Shown piece after piece: positions 50,338-60,922 of a stretch of DNA of 64,000 nucleotides. Below the pieces are notes generated by a model, which did not search any database, had not been told where the DNA came from, and was given only the letters and a program-made list of their open reading frames with translations. The stretch lies in contig JAPEHQ010000003.1 in assembly GCA_027405735.1 (NCBI GenBank), positions 1,984,001 to 2,048,000 on the forward strand, in the 5' to 3' direction. Numbering within the stretch: the stretch's first letter is position 1; each line of letters opens with the position of its first letter. Made by a program: the position numbers and the translations under genes. Source of the stretch: Mucor racemosus (Eukaryota; Mucoromycota; Mucoromycetes; Mucorales; Mucoraceae).

Positions 50338-51263
50338 TCATTTTCTACCAGACGACTTTTCTCGATTACCTTCATGGCGATAGCTTCGATGACGATTGCC
50401 TATACGATATTTATGAGAAGAGTCAGTTCTATATCGATGCGGATAGCTGTCATTTGAAGGCGACCTTCTACTCTTTTGATGTCGGGATCTACTATCTGTG
50501 GGAGACCTTGATCTATATCTTTTAGAAGATTCTCGCTGATGATCAGGACTAGAAGGAGACCTATGTCTTTTTGGTTTTTCCTCAGTATGATGATTTGTCC
50601 AGTTATCTGAGAATTTTTGCTCGTATGGTATCCGTAAATGGCTCGACGTTGGCTGCTTGAACGGCCTATCTCTGGCACCAAATCTTAATTGACCGCTCTC
50701 CTTCTTACCACCAAAACCGCCACCCAGTCTTCTCGGTATCCAATCTTTCATCACTCGACCTCTTTCAAAATCAACTAAAATCACACATGCATCTAATGTT
50801 GATTTGTGGGCATTTTTGTAGGCAATTTTCGCATCTTTGTATGATGTATATGTTATAAATCCATAGCCTTGTGATAATCCAGTAACTAAACAACATAATT
50901 GAGCATTTGATCTATCAATGCTAAGCAACCAATTACCTCGATTTCTTATTATTGTAACACTTGCAAGATCACCATATTCCTCGAAATGCTTTTTTAATGC
51001 TGATTCCACGGTATCAAAACTCAATCTGCCAACAAATAATGTGCAGTTTGGATCTGATTTGAAATGATGCGGTGGGCGGTCTTTCAAGAGATGTAAAATT
51101 TTTTAGTGTTTGGTATTACTTTTATGTGAGAGTAAATAACATTCTTACATTGAGATTGAGATTGAGATTGAGAAGCTCGTTCGATTGCAGCATCATGTGG
51201 CTCAGTATCAGTACCATCAATTGACCCAGCTTGTATGGGATTATATTCTTTTAAATACCACAT
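50338..51263 (-). CDS. SNRNP35: U11/U12 snRNP 35-kDa protein (minor spliceosome)
   Basis: Three exons, 51263..51149, 51080..50937, 50885..50338 (68- and 51-bp introns), 268 aa. The N-terminus [18 protein letters not shown] is the conserved start of SNRNP35. The RRM has RNP2 LFVGRL and RNP1 SQGYGFITY. The block after it, [20 protein letters not shown] followed by FGARDRPF, is diagnostic of SNRNP35 and is not found in U1-70K. The C-terminus is RS/RD/His-rich. In the U11/U12 di-snRNP this protein replaces U1-70K and helps recognise U12-type introns. Exon 1 ends in a (TCTCAA)n run giving SQSQSQSQ up to the splice donor. Divergent from eIF1A with 214 bp between starts. Confidence 0.94.
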
Positions 51264-51477
51264 TTTATAATCAGTAGATCAAGTACTATTTAACAACGTT
51301 GCTGAATGTGGTTTGAAGTGTTTATTTAGCAGGAAAACAAGGGTACAAGCCACGGAAATATGAAAAAGAACGTTGAAGAAAACCAACAAGAAACTAGCCG
51401 CAGTTTCAATAAGCCTAATACAATTTTTTTATTTTGTTTTTTTTTTTCTTTTCTTCCTTTCTATACTAAAGTCCAAT
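51264..51477. promoter_or_regulatory. divergent promoter SNRNP35 / eIF1A
   Basis: 214 bp between start codons, with a T/C-rich block (51,424-51,462) directly before the eIF1A start. Confidence 0.5.
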
Positions 51478-52072
51478 ATGGTTAAAAATAAGGGAAAAGT
51501 AAGATGGATTTTAAAAAGATGATGATTTTACAGATTTTAACTCGGCAATTTTTGATTTTAGGGTGGTAAATCCAGAAGAAGAGGAAAGAACGACACCGAA
51601 AATGACAAGCGTGAACTTGTTTTCAAGGAAGAAGGCCAAGGTAGACAGAAATATTTGATTTTTAGATTATTTCTTTTATTTACAGTGTTTTTCTAGAATA
51701 TGCTCAAGTCCTCAAAATGTTGGGTAATGGTCGTGTTGAAGCACAATGTTTTGATGGTGTTAAACGTTTAGCGCTTATTCGTGGTAAATTGCGTAAGAAG
51801 GTTTGGATTAACCAGGGTGATATTGTTTTATTGTCTTTGCGTGATTTCCAAGACGAAAAAGCTGATGTTATTCAACGTTACAACCCTGACGAAGCCAGAC
51901 AATTGAAATCTTATGGTGAATTACCTGATACTGCCAAGATTAACGAAACTGACAATAACTTTGGTGGTGAAGAAGATGACGAAGTTGAATTCGATTTTGA
52001 TATTGATGATGTAAGTATAAAATGCGGCTTTAGGTATTTCATCGTTTATTAACATCTCATTATTAGATTTAA
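51478..52072 (+). CDS. TIF11: translation initiation factor eIF1A
   Basis: Four exons, 51478..51498, 51562..51640, 51697..52010, 52067..52072, 139 aa. [18 protein letters not shown] is the basic N-terminal tail; the OB-fold reads [50 protein letters not shown]; the acidic C-tail runs [15 protein letters not shown]. The last exon codes only Ile and stop (ATTTAA) after an ATTAG acceptor. It restores the DDI end usual for the family, whereas reading through the GTAAGT donor gives an unrelated tail. eIF1A binds the 40S A-site region and governs start-codon scanning. Convergent with the EBP gene. Confidence 0.95.
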
Positions 52073-52300
52073 ATTTTCTCTTTTTTTTTTCTTTCTTATC
52101 CATTCATTATTTTTTACAAGCATCTTTCTTTTGATTACAACGGGGAAGAGCTTTCCCCTTTATTAGAATTTTTTTTACCAAAAAAATAAAAAAAATCATA
52201 TATATAGTAACTATTTTGATTTACTTTTTACATGAACTGCATGATCTAAATATTGGTAGCTTTGATTCAACAAACATAAAGGCACCTAATTTATATTTCA

Positions 52301-52972
52301 TTAGTTATATTCCAAGAAAATAACATCTATACGTACAATAATCCAAGGACTATTGAATCCTACAAAGTAAATGTAAAAATACACATGACTAGATACACAA
52401 TGTGAAGCTTCGGGCAAATCCATGATAAAATAAAGAGAGCATGAGAACAAATGGCATAATGATGCTATTAACTGAAATATGTACTGTTTGGGAGAATTGC
52501 GTAAAATGTAGTACGCTGATGCTAAACAAAGTGGACCCCAAATGAACTACAAGAAAAAATTCATTTAGTGCATTATTCAGATATAAATTTTTACGCATTT
52601 TACAATTGTCATTATCTCTAACGTCAGCAGCAATTCATCATTCACTAAATACCGAGAATCTCCATGAGCATACTCTTTCCACAATTGAGCAAAAATATCA
52701 TTCTGACCGGCTATGGTGGCCCTATTCCATAGCCAATAACCTTCAAATCCACAATGCATTAAACCACAAATGAAAAACCAAATAAATCTAGTAGTAGATG
52801 TGGTGTTTTTGGAGAATGATGAGCGAGAAATTGCATAGCTTAATCCAACAAGCATTGTCATAATACCACCAGCAATAATTAGTAACTCGGATGTGCTCTT
52901 CTCATTTGGCACATAATGAGGTATCTTCATCTCAGCTGGTGCGTATGGATGACTGATCAGGCTGTCCATCAT
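52301..52972 (-). CDS. EBP: emopamil-binding-protein family sterol delta8-delta7 isomerase
   Basis: Two exons, 52972..52604 and 52546..52301 (57-bp intron), 204 aa. Several hydrophobic helices. Family residues are present: HCGFEGYW (catalytic-type His and Glu in helix 2), LWKEYAHGDSRYLVND, then LEIMTI joined to FIWGPLCLASAYYI, and YFYIYFVGFNSPWIIVRIDV at the end. EBP shifts the sterol B-ring double bond from C8 to C7 in the endoplasmic reticulum. Most fungi are known for the unrelated Erg2 isomerase at this step, so the substrate here needs care; non-catalytic EBP-like proteins exist. The first of two adjacent ATGs is used. Confidence 0.88.
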
Positions 52973-54627
52973 GTATAAATATATTTTTTATAGTTACAAA
53001 TACAAAATCCAGGACCTGAAAGAAAAAGTAGTAAAGGGATTTCTATAAATTCTTAAATTTTGAATGCACATTGATGTGACTAGTTGATTAACAATACTAA
53101 TAGCCTGCTTTTCGCATTCATATCGTTACGTTTATTACTTTTTTCAAAAGCATCTGCACTAAAAAATATCCCAGAATCAAGATTTTATGTACCTGTTATT
53201 TGATAGAATTGTTTATTGAAGAGAAACTTATTGTAATTGTACTGTAAAGGTTTTAAACTATTAATAGGAACCTGAAAGACGCTGAGCTCATCGGAGATCA
53301 ATCGCCCTTAATTTTGCAGATTTGACGTTTTGGACAAACTTTGAGGTTTAAAGAATTTTTCATCCCAAAATAAATAAGAAGAACAGTTACTAACTTTAAG
53401 TAATACAACACTGTTTCTGCAGAAATGTTTGATACTATTTTTTCATGAAATAATTTTTGAAGAAAAATCAAGAAATCTGAAGTATCATTTGTTTGGTAAA
53501 GAACAAAGGAAAATGGCTTTCGTAGTTATTTAAATCAATATTTCATGATGAAAAGTCTCGAACTTTAAGTTGACAGTCGAAATGTCTTCAAAATGTCACG
53601 AAACCTCGACCAAAATTACGATTAATAGATGAATCAGCATCAAAAAGCACTAAATAGCGAGATATGCGCTCTTTGAAGTGCATATTTATGCCATTTCTTG
53701 TGAAACAAAAAGCTTTCATTGAGGTTTCTAAAAAAAAAAAAAAAAAAAGGATTTTCAGCTCATTTGTACTATATATAAAGCTATAAAATTGCATAGTTTT
53801 CTATTGTCTGTATTGATTATAAAGCAGCTAAACTTGTCTATAATGTTTTACTGCAGTTTGAAAATCGATAGCTCGTTATCACAGTGTTCAAATTTCTTCC
53901 TAATTTTTGCGTCTACATGCATAGATACAATACATGAATATAGCAGCTAACAAAGAAAAGAACTTTATAGTATATCACACAAATACAAATCTCCAAAAGC
54001 AAACATTTGTGATTTCACTTCAAACACAGGTACCGGAGTTTTGGGCCCCGACGTTAAAAGCGACCTTCGTATGGTCTACTCCAGGAAGCTCTCAAGATAC
54101 TTAATTTTACTAAAACTATTAAAAAAAAAATACAAGCATATAATATATAGCAATTAAAGCCTTTTTATTTGTTTGAAACTTTATATAATTAATCCACCAC
54201 TTAATAAAGAATCTTTAAGCCATAAAATGAAGATTAAAAGTTAAATAGCCGATTTCAGTTGAAATCCATGTAGATCTGTTGTATTTCATGAAATAGGATT
54301 GACTACATAAAATACCGTAAAAAAAAAACGCTCATTATATAGCGAGTTGCATTCCTAAAATTCATGTCGCAAATACGACCAAATCTTCTTATTATATTTA
54401 TGTTGTTCAAATATTTAGATACTTTTTGTTTGATGATACGTTGACACATTTAGTCAAATGTAACAAGCGCCTCAGCTATCCAAGCTCGTCACACTGTATC
54501 TCAATCAGGTGATGGACAGCTCGTATGTAAAGCAAAAAGGAAAGAAAAAGCAAAGCCATTCCCCCCTTTTTTTGCCCATCTTTTCCTTTATTTCTTACTT
54601 ACTCCAATTTGCTGTATATACCAACGC
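52973..54627. other. intergenic, nothing recognised
   Basis: 1.65 kb of AT-rich sequence with an A19 run near 53,731-53,749 and no coding frame of interest. Confidence 0.5.
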
Positions 54628-55881
54628 ATGTTTAACTCATTTACAGCTATATTCGTTATAGGAATTATCGTATTTTTTATTATCACCATATTCCTTCTTT
54701 GCTTTACAAGGTCTTCTATTGAGTTACCGATATCACTTGGTAGTTATTCAGAGTTTGACGAATGGCCGCTTGATTCTGATGATTCAATAGCGTGTCTACC
54801 AGAGGACGCAAGATTGAGCTACGACAGAGCAAAAAGTATTTATATTTTGTAAAGATTTTATTTGTTATGAAACTAACAATGGCATGGATACACAGTTTGG
54901 CAAGATAGACATCCACCAGATAGTATTCCAACAGACATAACTCCACCGCAATTCCTTTCGATTCAGGAGAAGGGGGTTTCTGCGTTTGAATTTGAGGGAG
55001 AGCCTGACGCAAATATCTACGTAGCTGGAAGAACAGAACTGCAATTCATTGATGGTGAATGCTCTATCCAAACAAATCTACCATTGCCTAGACATCAAGA
55101 GGTCTATTACTGGGAGGTAATATACAATTCATGCACTCAAAAACAAAAAAATCTTATTAGATTGAAATAGGCTAAAATGTTTGAAAAGCCGGAAACAACC
55201 ACCGTCTCTGTGGGTGTTGCAACAAAACCATATCCAACATGGAGATTACCAGGTAAATTCAAGGAATATAAATATATTTTCATGCTACATGCATATTAAT
55301 TTGATATCAAAGGTTGGAATCGTTATTCAATTGGCTATTTCTCAAATAACGGATGTAAATATTTCTCTTCGCCATTTAATGGCAAGCCATATGGCATCCC
55401 ATTCAATCATGGCGATATCATTGGGGTTGGATATAGACATAGAACTGGCACAGTGTTTTTCACACGTAATGGCAGAAGGTTAGAGGATGCTTATACTGGA
55501 CTACGCTGGAATTTATTCCCTACAATTGGAGCAAATGGTCCATGTCAAATTCATGTAAATCTGGGTCAATCTGGTTTTGTATTTGTGGAAGCCAATGTTA
55601 AAAAATGGGGTTTAGCACCGTCTCAGGGCACACTAGCACCTCCACCTGCTTATGGTATTGAAAATGATACAATCCTACTAGCAGCCGCTGGTGGACAATT
55701 ATCGTCCTCTTCATCTAGTAGACAACTCCATTTAGAAAATGATAATTATTCAATGCATAGTAATCAACAATCCAGTACATTAATCACAGTTGATCATGAC
55801 GATGAAGATGAGAATCAAACAATACCAGAACCACCACCATATTCAAATAATAATAACGAGAGAAATGATTTGTTGGATTAA
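54628..55881 (+). CDS. Ssh4/Ear1-like SPRY membrane adaptor for Rsp5-type ubiquitin ligase
   Basis: Four exons, 54628..54835, 54896..55116, 55171..55252, 55313..55881, 359 aa. One transmembrane helix at about 6-26 (FTAIFVIGIIVFFIITIFLL). A SPRY/B30.2 domain follows at about 110-255: YYWEAKMFEKPETTTVSVGV, SIGYFSNNG, GDIIGVGYRHRTGTVFFTRN, LFPTIGANGPCQIHVNLGQS. The tail has two PY motifs, PPAY (281-284) and PPPY (344-347), which bind WW domains of Nedd4/Rsp5 ligases. This order is that of yeast Ssh4 and Ear1, which recruit Rsp5 to membrane cargo on endosomes and vacuoles for multivesicular-body sorting. Its stop is 56 bp from that of the convergent UBX gene. Confidence 0.9.
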
Positions 55882-55937
55882 GATATTATACCATAATTCC
55901 TTTTTTTTATTTATTTCTTAATCATAATCTAATCATT

Positions 55938-57115
55938 TTAAATGTATGCTAAAACAAGAGCAGCAGATGGTACCAAATCTATTTGAAATAAAATCAATAA
56001 TTGACCACAATTTTTGTATTTGTGAAAACTTACTCAAGTCTTTTAATGATTTTTGTTGATCTTCAGAGCTAAACGTCTTTCTTGGAAAAGTAGTTGATAA
56101 AGTAAAAGGGTTTACTAATCCTTGAGATTGTAAATAAGCGAAAATTTCGCTCAACGTTGCGTTTGCATCAAATGTATGAGTAATAGGTCCTGATCCAGGA
56201 GCTCGGATTTGGATTCTTGCTTCATTATATTCCTTTTTAACGGTTGGCTGAGCTGCTGCAACTGCTTCTGCTTGAGCTTGAGCTTGGTGAACTTGTTTAG
56301 CTGCTTCTCTTTTTGCTGCACGTTCCTTTTTATCTTGTTCAATTTGTGCCTTAATCTTTGCTTTAGCAAGCTTTTCTTGCTCCTTTTCTCTCTTTTTCAT
56401 ATCCAGTGCTTTTTTTATCTCTTTGGCTTCCATAGCTTCTTTAGCATTTGTAACTTCTTGTCCTGCCTTTCTTCTGATCTTTTCAGATTGCTTACGATCT
56501 TCAATCTCTTGCTGCTCTCGGGCAGCACGTTTTGCTGTCATGCGAGCTCTCAATTCAGACAATTTCTCCTTCTTTTCCTCATCTGTCAAGGGTTTAATTG
56601 CTTCTGTACTTTCTGCAAAATTTTGATGGCCTGTGAAAGTAGCATGTCTTTCGGCTCCAGTAGCATCGCGGAATAATTTCTGACAATCGTTACAAATTAA
56701 ACTTTGAGCAGTTTGTTCACCATCCTTGATTTCACCTAAATTGTTGTTAGATGATCAACCAAATTTTGAGTTATGCAATATTACCTTCTTCTTCATTATT
56801 GGTCGAGGGAGTAACACTACTAGCTGTTCCCAATGCTTGGGGAGGAGTAGCTTCTTCTTCAGGCTCATCAGAAACTTCTGGATGAGCAAGAATCCTATTG
56901 ATGGTAGGAAATTAATTGATGAATCACTAATTTAATATGTCTTTCATACCAATCCATGGCAGGTTGAAGACCAGCACTATTGGTTGCTTTCATTGCCTTC
57001 TTTCTATTATGACAACAAAAATAATCAATAATCGCGTCTAGTATTTAAACACATAACCTTACACTTTAGCAAGGGAAAATCCCATGCCAACAAGGGTATC
57101 AATATCATTTGCCAT
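55938..57115 (-). CDS. UBXN1: UBA-UBX protein, UBXN1 (SAKS1) type
   Basis: Five exons, 57115..57063, 57003..56950, 56894..56785, 56735..56034, 55978..55938, 319 aa with matching phases. UBA domain at 1-40 (DIDTLVGMGFSLAKV joined to KKAMKATNSAGLQPAMDWIL), acidic linker, a C2H2-like finger CNDCQKLFRDATGAERH at about 85-108, a long charged coiled coil (EKKEKLSELRARMTAKR onward), and a C-terminal UBX domain (ARIQIRAPGSGPITHTFDAN to LNLVPSAALVLAYI). UBX binds the N-domain of p97/Cdc48 and UBA binds ubiquitin, so the protein links ubiquitylated clients to Cdc48 in proteasomal or ER-associated degradation. The last exon, 13 codons, is needed for the final UBX strand. Confidence 0.93.
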
Positions 57116-57301
57116 GTTATTTCTTGTTTATTTAATTGCTAAAAGAAAAGAGCATAATAATGCATGCGATTACGAATGCTACATTTGGTTTCCTATTCGC
57201 CCCCACCGTCACGTAAAGCCTTCAATTATCATCAGAACGCAGTGTTACAACGACGTTTACAATAGTGAAAATCCTATTAAATCCGCTTTGTACTAATGTA
57301 T
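57116..57301. promoter_or_regulatory. upstream region of UBXN1
   Basis: Short spacer between the UBXN1 start and the candidate small gene upstream. A frame open on the plus strand here is short and has no recognisable motif. Confidence 0.35.
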
Positions 57302-57659
57302 TCAATTGACTTTATCTATTTGATTGCTCTCGACGCAGTTGCTTAAATCATCTGTTGGTTCAGCAGCTTGTTTCAGTGTTTTTGCTTTCATTAGTGTTCC
57401 CTCCATAACTTGAAGTTGAATCTACAAACATACTTGAAAATTGATAATATGATCCGTCGTGACTAAGAGGTTGTACACCTTAATCTGAACGATGTATCAC
57501 AACAAAGATGTAAATAGTCCAGTCTCTACTAAAAGAATGATTGCTCAGGACTTGATAAGATATAATAGTTTGCAATACATATTAATTTAATTGACATTTA
57601 TCTTTATCCCTGATTTTTTGGCAAAGAACTGCAATAGAAATTTCATTCCAATTCGCCAT
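57302..57659 (-). CDS. possible small spliced gene, unresolved
   Basis: A minus-strand segment 57,421..57,302 is preceded by a TTTGTAG acceptor and reads IQLQVMEGTLMKAKTLKQAA, EPTDDLSNCVESNQIDK to a stop, with coding-like composition. Upstream, an ATG at 57,659 opens MANWNEISIAVLCQKIRDKD. No set of canonical splice sites that I could find joins the two in frame; a middle segment near 57,480-57,530 carries a stop in the needed frame. It may be a short coiled-coil protein, a decayed gene, or two unrelated pieces. Not recognised. Confidence 0.3.
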
Positions 57660-58139
57660 GTGCAGTATAAAAGGTTTAAGGAAAGAAATTACATAAATCA
57701 GAATATTTAAATAGCTAGAACGTGGTATATTTGTTAAATATCAATAATGTAAAACTAGCATAATGTTTTGTATTTATTATTTAAAAATTGAGTTTTCTTG
57801 ATCGATCTTACGACAACAATCAAGAATTCGTATGAAATGTTGAAAATTATTGCAGTTGTCTCTTGAGCTGGAACAACCTGTGTTGTAATGAAAGAATGAA
57901 CGTTTTATATATATATCATAATAAAGTATAAAATGAATGTTAATATCAATTAGTGTTATACATAGTATACGATATTTATCCTCAGCTAGAATACCTTGGT
58001 TATTTATGGTTTATACAGTATTCGTAATCTCTTATTTGAATTGCATGGCATGATTTCAAATGAGATGGCTTTTAATTTATTATGTGGGGAAATACTACCT
58101 AGTTCAGCACATTATTAATTTCTTTCAATATAAGTGTGC
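57660..58139. other. intergenic
   Basis: AT-rich, nothing recognised. Confidence 0.5.
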
Positions 58140-59360
58140 CAGTAAGCTATGGGTGCATTTTGGCGATGATTTTATTATCGAAACATAGTATGTTGTGGAA
58201 GTTGCCGTTTGAGATCATCGTGTCAAAAATGTGTACCTACTCTCACGTAAAGTTGGAAGTTATTAGGATTGAAATTTGCCGAGATAGAGTTTTTGTTGTT
58301 GGTTTTTTATGATTGTAAAAAGTAATGTTTAGATGGTTTCAGATAGTTTTCAAGTGGATTTTGAATGTTTTCGCCCGATATTGAATTAAATTGCCTTAAA
58401 ACTTCAAAGATGATGTACTTTTTTTCTATGGGCCATTGTACCATTGATATCTGCAAGGAAATAAAAGAGTTGGTCAAAATTAACTTAAAGTCGATTGTAA
58501 AATTAAGCACCTAAATTGAAATGCTAATTCTTTGTATTCACAAGATAGATCCAACTCAAAGCTATTCTACATTTTTTGTTTCAGCAAAAAAAAAAATTGA
58601 TTTTTCGTCGAGATAATCGAAATAATAGTTCACATTACAGCTTATGGCCTATGATAACTGAATTCCAAAATCGATTTGTAAAATCGATCAGAAAACCAAT
58701 TTGGTTTAATAGTCCATGAACTGCAAAGTAAGTTGAACTAGCATATTAAAAAGTTTTTAGACAGTTTTAAATTCTGCATCCATCTAAACAAAATTCAGAC
58801 AGATTTTTTACATTAAATTTTTTGCAAAATACGATTGAAATTTTAGAGGTTTTTTGAAGATACACATCACTTTTTATAATTACGTTTTAAAAGTAAATAA
58901 TGAGAATGATGCGCAGCAAAATTATCTATCAATCGAGCTATTGCTGAACCTTATAGCTACATTTTTCGTAGAGAAAACGAAATTTTTGTCAATTTTTTTT
59001 TCAAATTCAAAATTTGGGATGAGGGTATACAGGGGAAAAATTGAACCTAGAAGCGAAGTTATCTCTTTGTACACATTTTTGAGGATATCTCCACGAAAAA
59101 TGAATATTTTGAAAAAAACTAAATTGGTTCCGATAGAGCTCAACGAGATTGATGGCATGAATTTAAAACGAATGCTGCTCAATTTGATGAAAATTTGAAA
59201 TCTATTATAAAAATGTCAGAAAAAATGAAAAAAAAAATAAAAGTGCTCAGAATTTTTTTATACTAAAATATGTTATAGAGCACTTTAAAACAAGTAAGTT
59301 TCATTATTAGAAAGTGTTAGTATATTTTAATTTTTCGTAGAGATATGAGGTCTCAAAGTT
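58140..59360 (+). repeat. R2 repeat, copy D
   Basis: Diverged full-order copy of 48,440-49,690: GGTTGTGGAAGTTGCC-like start (ATGTTGTGGAAGTTGCCGTT), the motif TTGATTTTTCGTCGAGATAA at 58,598, an open frame at 58,854-59,198, and ATATCTCCACGAAAAATGAA at 59,085. It ends near the block AGATATGAGGTCTCAAAG. Confidence 0.8.
58854..59198 (+). pseudogene. open frame of R2 copy D (114 codons)
   Basis: Aligned without gaps to the R2 frame at 36,861-37,283 in its first ~110 codons, roughly two thirds identical by eye (FFVEKTKFLSIFFSNSKFGM against FFVEKARFLSIFFSNSEFGM). No domain recognised. Whether it was ever translated is open. Confidence 0.35.
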
Positions 59361-59614
59361 TAGATTGTGAAGCGATGAAAACTGCAAATTCTGGTATTCA
59401 AAGGATTTATTCTAGTGAATAGCAAATAATTGAATGGTATCCGAGATACGACGCCGAAGCGAGATATGTAATTGGTGGTTTTCCAGGTGAATATTTATAA
59501 TGCAATATCGGAATGATCCAGACAATGACTAATTGCGACAAAAAGTAGAAAACAGATGAAAAATTCCTAGTCAATTATGATATGACAATGGTATTATGAA
59601 TGATCCACGTACGT
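59361..59614. other. short spacer after R2 copy D
   Basis: Nothing recognised. Confidence 0.4.
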
Positions 59615-60034
59615 TTATAAGAACTTGCTGTACGGAAAGGCTAAAATGGATATGCACATTACTTACCAGGGCGCCTATCATAGAAAAAAGGTCCAGAACA
59701 TACAAACCAGAAAAACATTTTAGCATAAATAGATAATTGAAAAAAAAAAATGCTTTTCCACACTGTAAGCTCATAAATAATAACAGAATTTATACATACA
59801 TGTATAATTCTGTTTATCGTATCTTCGACTATATATCAACAATAACAATAGTATAAAAGAAGAATATGCAATTTGAACATATGGCTTTTTGAAGCGGCAT
59901 TTGGGATCGGTTTGGATTGCCAAATTCAGTAATAACAAATATAGGAATCCAGCTTTTTGATTTGTTAAAGCGTCCATTGAACCGGGTTCCTCAATGAACT
60001 GATTCAGTAAGAGTGGGTTTATTGAACGAGTCAA
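59615..60034 (-). CDS. hypothetical small membrane protein
   Basis: Candidate with three exons, 60034..59800, 59762..59667, 59640..59615, joined by canonical GTATGT...CAG and GTAAGT...TAG introns, 118 aa. It has hydrophobic stretches AGFLYLLLLNLAI, IAYSSFILLLLLIYSRR and a third near IYAKMFFWFVCSGPFF. The second exon begins with a run of 11 T, so the frame depends on its exact length. An overlapping ATG 42 bp upstream opens another frame (MMAKAARLFNDFDSFNKPTL) that ends after 25 codons, so the start is uncertain. Function unknown; it could be chance in AT-rich sequence. Confidence 0.35.
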
Positions 60035-60153
60035 AATCGTTAAATAACCGCGCTGCCTTGGCCATCATGTTTTATGTATCAATCACATTTTTTTAGTGTA
60101 ATATGTGAGGGGAGGGGGGTTTTATCAGGACATTAAAATGAAATCCAATTCGA

Positions 60154-60160
60154 TATAAAA
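60154..60160 (+). promoter_or_regulatory. TATA box of the gene at 60221
   Basis: TATAAAA 61 bp before the start codon, in an otherwise suitable upstream region. Confidence 0.5.
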
Positions 60161-60220
60161 GAGCATTATTTTCATTCTAAAATTTACTTCTTTCTCATTC
60201 TAATTATACAACCATAAATC

Positions 60221-60922
60221 ATGACATCAAATCATTTAACATCCTTTTTTCATCCAAAATCAAATTATTTAACGAGAAGTGCAACCATTAAATCAAATTC
60301 AACAGATTCACAACAATTCAATGCTGACAAGAGTGAAAGTTCTAAAGCAATCAAACGTGCATCTACATTATCAAAAGTAAAGAGATTTGGATCCATGTTG
60401 GTTAGAAATAAACAAAGGCCAATGATTGATACATCATCAGTAACATTATCTAATTCTTGTTCATCTTTAACATCATTATCATTTACAACAAATGATGATT
60501 CAGAAGAAGAGGAACATGTTATTACACCCAATGCTTCTACAACACAGTTCAAAGATTTATCGATTACGGTCATATCGCCCACTGTCAGCCAAATGGATCT
60601 GGGCATGATGTCTGTAACACCAAAAAACCAATCCAATCAATTATCAGCCATGGTTGAAACACTCGAACCATCATCATCATCGGCGGTGCAACAGGCTATT
60701 TTAAATCAGGAATTGCGTAACAATGTATCCCTAAAACCAGAGCTTACAAAGCTGGAAAAGTTTTTCCCAAAGAAACAGGAACCGATATCTGACGTGCTTA
60801 TGATCAAAGATCAATTGAGAATGGCTTTTGAACAAATTGACCTGGAAATAGAACAAGAATTTGAATTTAGTCATAATCAAATGTTGGAATCAATCAAAAC
60901 TACATCCCGTACATTATATTAG
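60221..60922 (+). CDS. Ser/Thr-rich hypothetical protein
   Basis: Single exon, 233 aa, clear ATG context and TATA box. The first 150 residues are Ser/Thr/Asn-rich and probably disordered, with a basic patch KRASTLSKVKRFGSMLVRNK and an acidic DDSEEEE patch. The last 50 residues (MIKDQLRMAFEQIDLEIEQE) form a likely amphipathic helix or coiled coil. No signal peptide or membrane segment. I do not recognise the family. Composition suggests a regulated cytoplasmic or nuclear phosphoprotein, which is inference only. Confidence 0.75.
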   Translation: MTSNHLTSFFHPKSNYLTRSATIKSNSTDSQQFNADKSESSKAIKRASTLSKVKRFGSMLVRNKQRPMIDTSSVTLSNSCSSLTSLSFTTNDDSEEEEHVITPNASTTQFKDLSITVISPTVSQMDLGMMSVTPKNQSNQLSAMVETLEPSSSSAVQQAILNQELRNNVSLKPELTKLEKFFPKKQEPISDVLMIKDQLRMAFEQIDLEIEQEFEFSHNQMLESIKTTSRTLY

